From Mycolicibacterium malmesburyense (GTDB lineage Bacteria > Actinomycetota > Actinomycetes > Mycobacteriales > Mycobacteriaceae): a stretch of 64,000 nucleotides of DNA. A program made the position numbers and the translations under genes. The stretch covers positions 62,001 to 126,000 of the forward strand of contig NZ_CVTB01000258.1 of NCBI RefSeq assembly GCF_001050015.1, in the 5' to 3' direction. Below are positions 62,418 through 64,000 of this stretch, in pieces; the stretch's first letter is position 1, and each line of letters begins with the position of its first letter. The notes beneath the pieces were generated by a model. That model searched no databases. It had not been told where the DNA came from and was given only the letters and a program-made list of their open reading frames with translations.

Positions 62418-63354
62418 GGTCGGCGCCGTTGACTGCGGTACCAACTCGATTCGCCTGCTGATCGCCGACCGGGTGGACGGTGGCAAGTTGGCCGATGTCC
62501 ACCGCGAGATGCGCATCGTACGACTCGGCCAAGGTGTCGACGCCACAGGACAATTCGCGCCCGAGGCACTGGCGCGTACGAGAGAAGCGCTGGCCGATTA
62601 CGCCGAGCTGATGCGTCATCATGGTGTCGAGGCCGTGCGGATGGTGGCGACCTCGGCGACCAGGGATGCCTCGAATCGTGACGACTTCTTCGCGATGACG
62701 GCCGAGGTGTTGGGCTCCGTCGTGCCCGGCACGGTCGCCGAGGTGATCACCGGGACGGAGGAGGCGGCGTTGTCGTTCAACGGTGCGGTCGGCGAACTCG
62801 ACTCGGCCGCAGCGCCTTTCGTGGTCGTCGATCTCGGCGGCGGGTCCACCGAAGTGGTCCTCGGCACCGAAGAACTGACCGCCAGCCACTCGGCGGACAT
62901 CGGCTGTGTCAGGCTCACCGAACGCTGTCTGCACTCCGATCCGCCGACGGCCGAGGAGGTCGCCGCGGCGCGAGATGTCGTGCGAACGGGTCTGGACGAC
63001 GCGTTCCGGGCGGTGCCCGTCGAACAGGCCCGCACCTGGGTCGGCGTCGCGGGCACGATGACGACGCTGTCGGCGCTGGCACACGAGATGCCGGCCTACG
63101 ACTCCGAGGCCATTCACCTGTCGCGGGTTCCGTTCGGCGAGTTGCTCGGCGTGTGCGAGGGGCTGATCGCGATGCCGAGGGCCGAACGCGCCAGGCTCGG
63201 CCCGATGCACGAGGGCCGCGTCGACGTCATCGGCGGCGGCGCGATCATCGTGGAGGAACTGGCCCACGCTCTGCGGAAGCGGGCCGGCATCGAGGAATTG
63301 GTCGTCAGCGAACACGACATCCTCGACGGCATCGCGCTGTCGATCGCCGACTAG
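62410..63354 (+). CDS. ppx2: Exopolyphosphatase/pppGpp phosphatase family (Ppx2)
   Basis: 314 aa, overlapping the DUF501 gene. Actin-like ASKHA fold: VGAVDCGTNSIRLL at the N-terminus, VATSATRDASNRDDF, and the second phosphate motif FVVVDLGGGSTEVVLG. It is shorter than E. coli PPX, lacking the C-terminal domains, like Rv1026. Predicted to hydrolyse polyphosphate or (p)ppGpp; M. tuberculosis has two such proteins, of which this one is the less active. Confidence 0.92.
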   Translation: MGRVGAVDCGTNSIRLLIADRVDGGKLADVHREMRIVRLGQGVDATGQFAPEALARTREALADYAELMRHHGVEAVRMVATSATRDASNRDDFFAMTAEVLGSVVPGTVAEVITGTEEAALSFNGAVGELDSAAAPFVVVDLGGGSTEVVLGTEELTASHSADIGCVRLTERCLHSDPPTAEEVAAARDVVRTGLDDAFRAVPVEQARTWVGVAGTMTTLSALAHEMPAYDSEAIHLSRVPFGELLGVCEGLIAMPRAERARLGPMHEGRVDVIGGGAIIVEELAHALRKRAGIEELVVSEHDILDGIALSIAD

Positions 63355-63457
63355 GACGGTCACCCGGTCAACAGGCTGTTTCTCGCGGGTCCGGAGTACC
63401 TGGAGAAGGTGACTTCTTACCCTGGTTCCCTCTCGCCGGGCGGCGCACCCTTCACAT

Positions 63458-64000
63458 GTGACCGTTTACTCCGAGATCTCCGAATCACCGACAGCCGGAT
63501 TCCCCGATGCCGAGACGCTGTGGGCGGTGTTGGCGTTGGCGACTCGGGCCCCTTCCGTGCACAACTCGCAGCCCTGGTACTGGAAGATCGGGCAGGAAAG
63601 CCTGCATCTCTATGCCGACCGCTCGCGCCACCTTCCGAAAACGGACGCAGACGAGCGTGACCTGATGGTGAGTTGCGGGATGGCGTTGCACCACGCCGCC
63701 GTCGCGCTGGCGGCGGCGGGGTGGCGAGCCAAGATTCACCGGTTTCCCAACCCGGCCGACCGCGATCACCTCGCGTCGCTCGAGATCAGCGCTTCCGAAC
63801 CCACCACTGCCGACATCGCATTGGCGGCCGCCATTCCGCAACGCCGGACCGACCGCCGCCACTTCAGCCCCTGGCCGGTATCACTGGCCGACATCGCGAA
63901 GATCGGAGCGCGGCTCGCCAGGATGGGCATCCTGATGCGGCGAGTCGAGATGTCCATGGACATCAAGACCATTGTGGCGCAGTCGGTGTCGGCGCACGCC
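63458..64000 (+). CDS. Acg-type nitroreductase-fold protein, 5' part only
   Basis: 181 codons from the GTG at 63458; the frame is open at the window edge. Recognisable is ATRAPSVHNSQPWYWKIG, the signature of the mycobacterial Acg family (Rv2032, Rv3131, Rv3127), nitroreductase-fold proteins with a flavin site covered by a lid. Further blocks: HLYADRSRHLPKTDADERDLMVSCGMALHHA and AIPQRRTDRRHF. Several relatives are DosR-controlled dormancy genes; I could not find a DosR box in the 103 bases upstream. Function unknown. Confidence 0.88.
   Translation, partial: MTVYSEISESPTAGFPDAETLWAVLALATRAPSVHNSQPWYWKIGQESLHLYADRSRHLPKTDADERDLMVSCGMALHHAAVALAAAGWRAKIHRFPNPADRDHLASLEISASEPTTADIALAAAIPQRRTDRRHFSPWPVSLADIAKIGARLARMGILMRRVEMSMDIKTIVAQSVSAHA

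Noticed and set aside
63355..63457. Possible DosR box upstream of the Acg-type gene
   Set aside because: No sequence resembling the DosR consensus (TTSGGGACTWWAGTCCCSAA) is present; the nearest GGGTCC...ACC is too weak.

Overview
The window is a high-GC actinobacterial chromosome segment from a mycobacterium, most likely a rapid grower of the Mycolicibacterium smegmatis type. The evidence is an MspA-type porin at the left edge, an Mn-type SodA residue signature, an NADP glutamate dehydrogenase beside metG, and gene order that follows, with insertions, the M. tuberculosis block Rv0985c to Rv1026 (mscL to ppx2). All similarity statements come from memory of these families; no database search was run.

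Layout. 1-2,800: 3' end of an mspA-like porin, mscL, an SAF-domain protein, the FmdB/Ruc-type zinc protein behind a CIRCE-like operator, and 5-formyl-THF cyclo-ligase. 2,869-6,962: galU, moeA-like (glp), rimJ-like and a membrane protein, the corynebacterial Glp/GlpR (Streptomyces SepX) cell-division locus. 7,025-8,420: tRNA-Ala(CGC) followed by a decayed tyrosine-integrase element. 8,424-12,057: SDR, sodA, cAMP-gated protein acetyltransferase Pat, shikimate-dehydrogenase-like protein. 12,059-17,011: a secreted/lipoprotein island (LpqN-type lipoprotein, PE-PPE hydrolase, small secreted protein, two DUF5642-type lipoproteins) and an AlkB-like dioxygenase. 17,045-19,656: soxR, arcA and an AbiEi/DUF559-type gene bounded by repeats. 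19,808-23,820: pmt, rsmI, a DUF1330 protein, pabB.

23,833-28,148 holds two tandem copies of an ECF41 sigma factor translationally coupled to an FAD oxidoreductase, each behind a TGTCAC-N17-TGTC promoter; the second promoter also carries a perfect CRP-type palindrome. Then gdhA-metG, tatD, and rpfB-ksgA-ispE interrupted by an opposite-strand Ser/Thr kinase gene. 36,337-40,948: a fatty acyl-AMP ligase, a DrrAB-like exporter and an APH-fold kinase. 41,031-46,438: a TetR-linked cassette (epoxide-hydrolase-like enzyme, di-iron PF10118 protein, DUF7064-like protein), an Fe-S oxidoreductase behind a palindromic operator, and a cutinase.

46,442-57,009: pth, rplY, SDR, lpqT, arsC-like, prs, glmU, tRNA-Gln(TTG), a TetR gene and mfd. 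57,266-64,000: a secreted NVPDV-repeat protein, mazG, lpqU, eno, a FtsB/DivIC-like gene, a DUF501 gene, ppx2, and a truncated Acg-type nitroreductase at the right edge.

Most of the window is conserved core: envelope biogenesis, translation, folate and isoprenoid precursors, repair and division. The accessory parts are the tRNA-Ala remnant, the AbiEi/DUF559 unit, the duplicated ECF41 modules, the inserted kinase and the 41-45 kb TetR cassette. The best leads are regulatory: CIRCE at ruc, a SoxR box between soxR and arcA, ECF41 promoters with a CRP site, a CTG start for ksgA, and a MoeA paralog lacking its molybdenum-insertion motifs.
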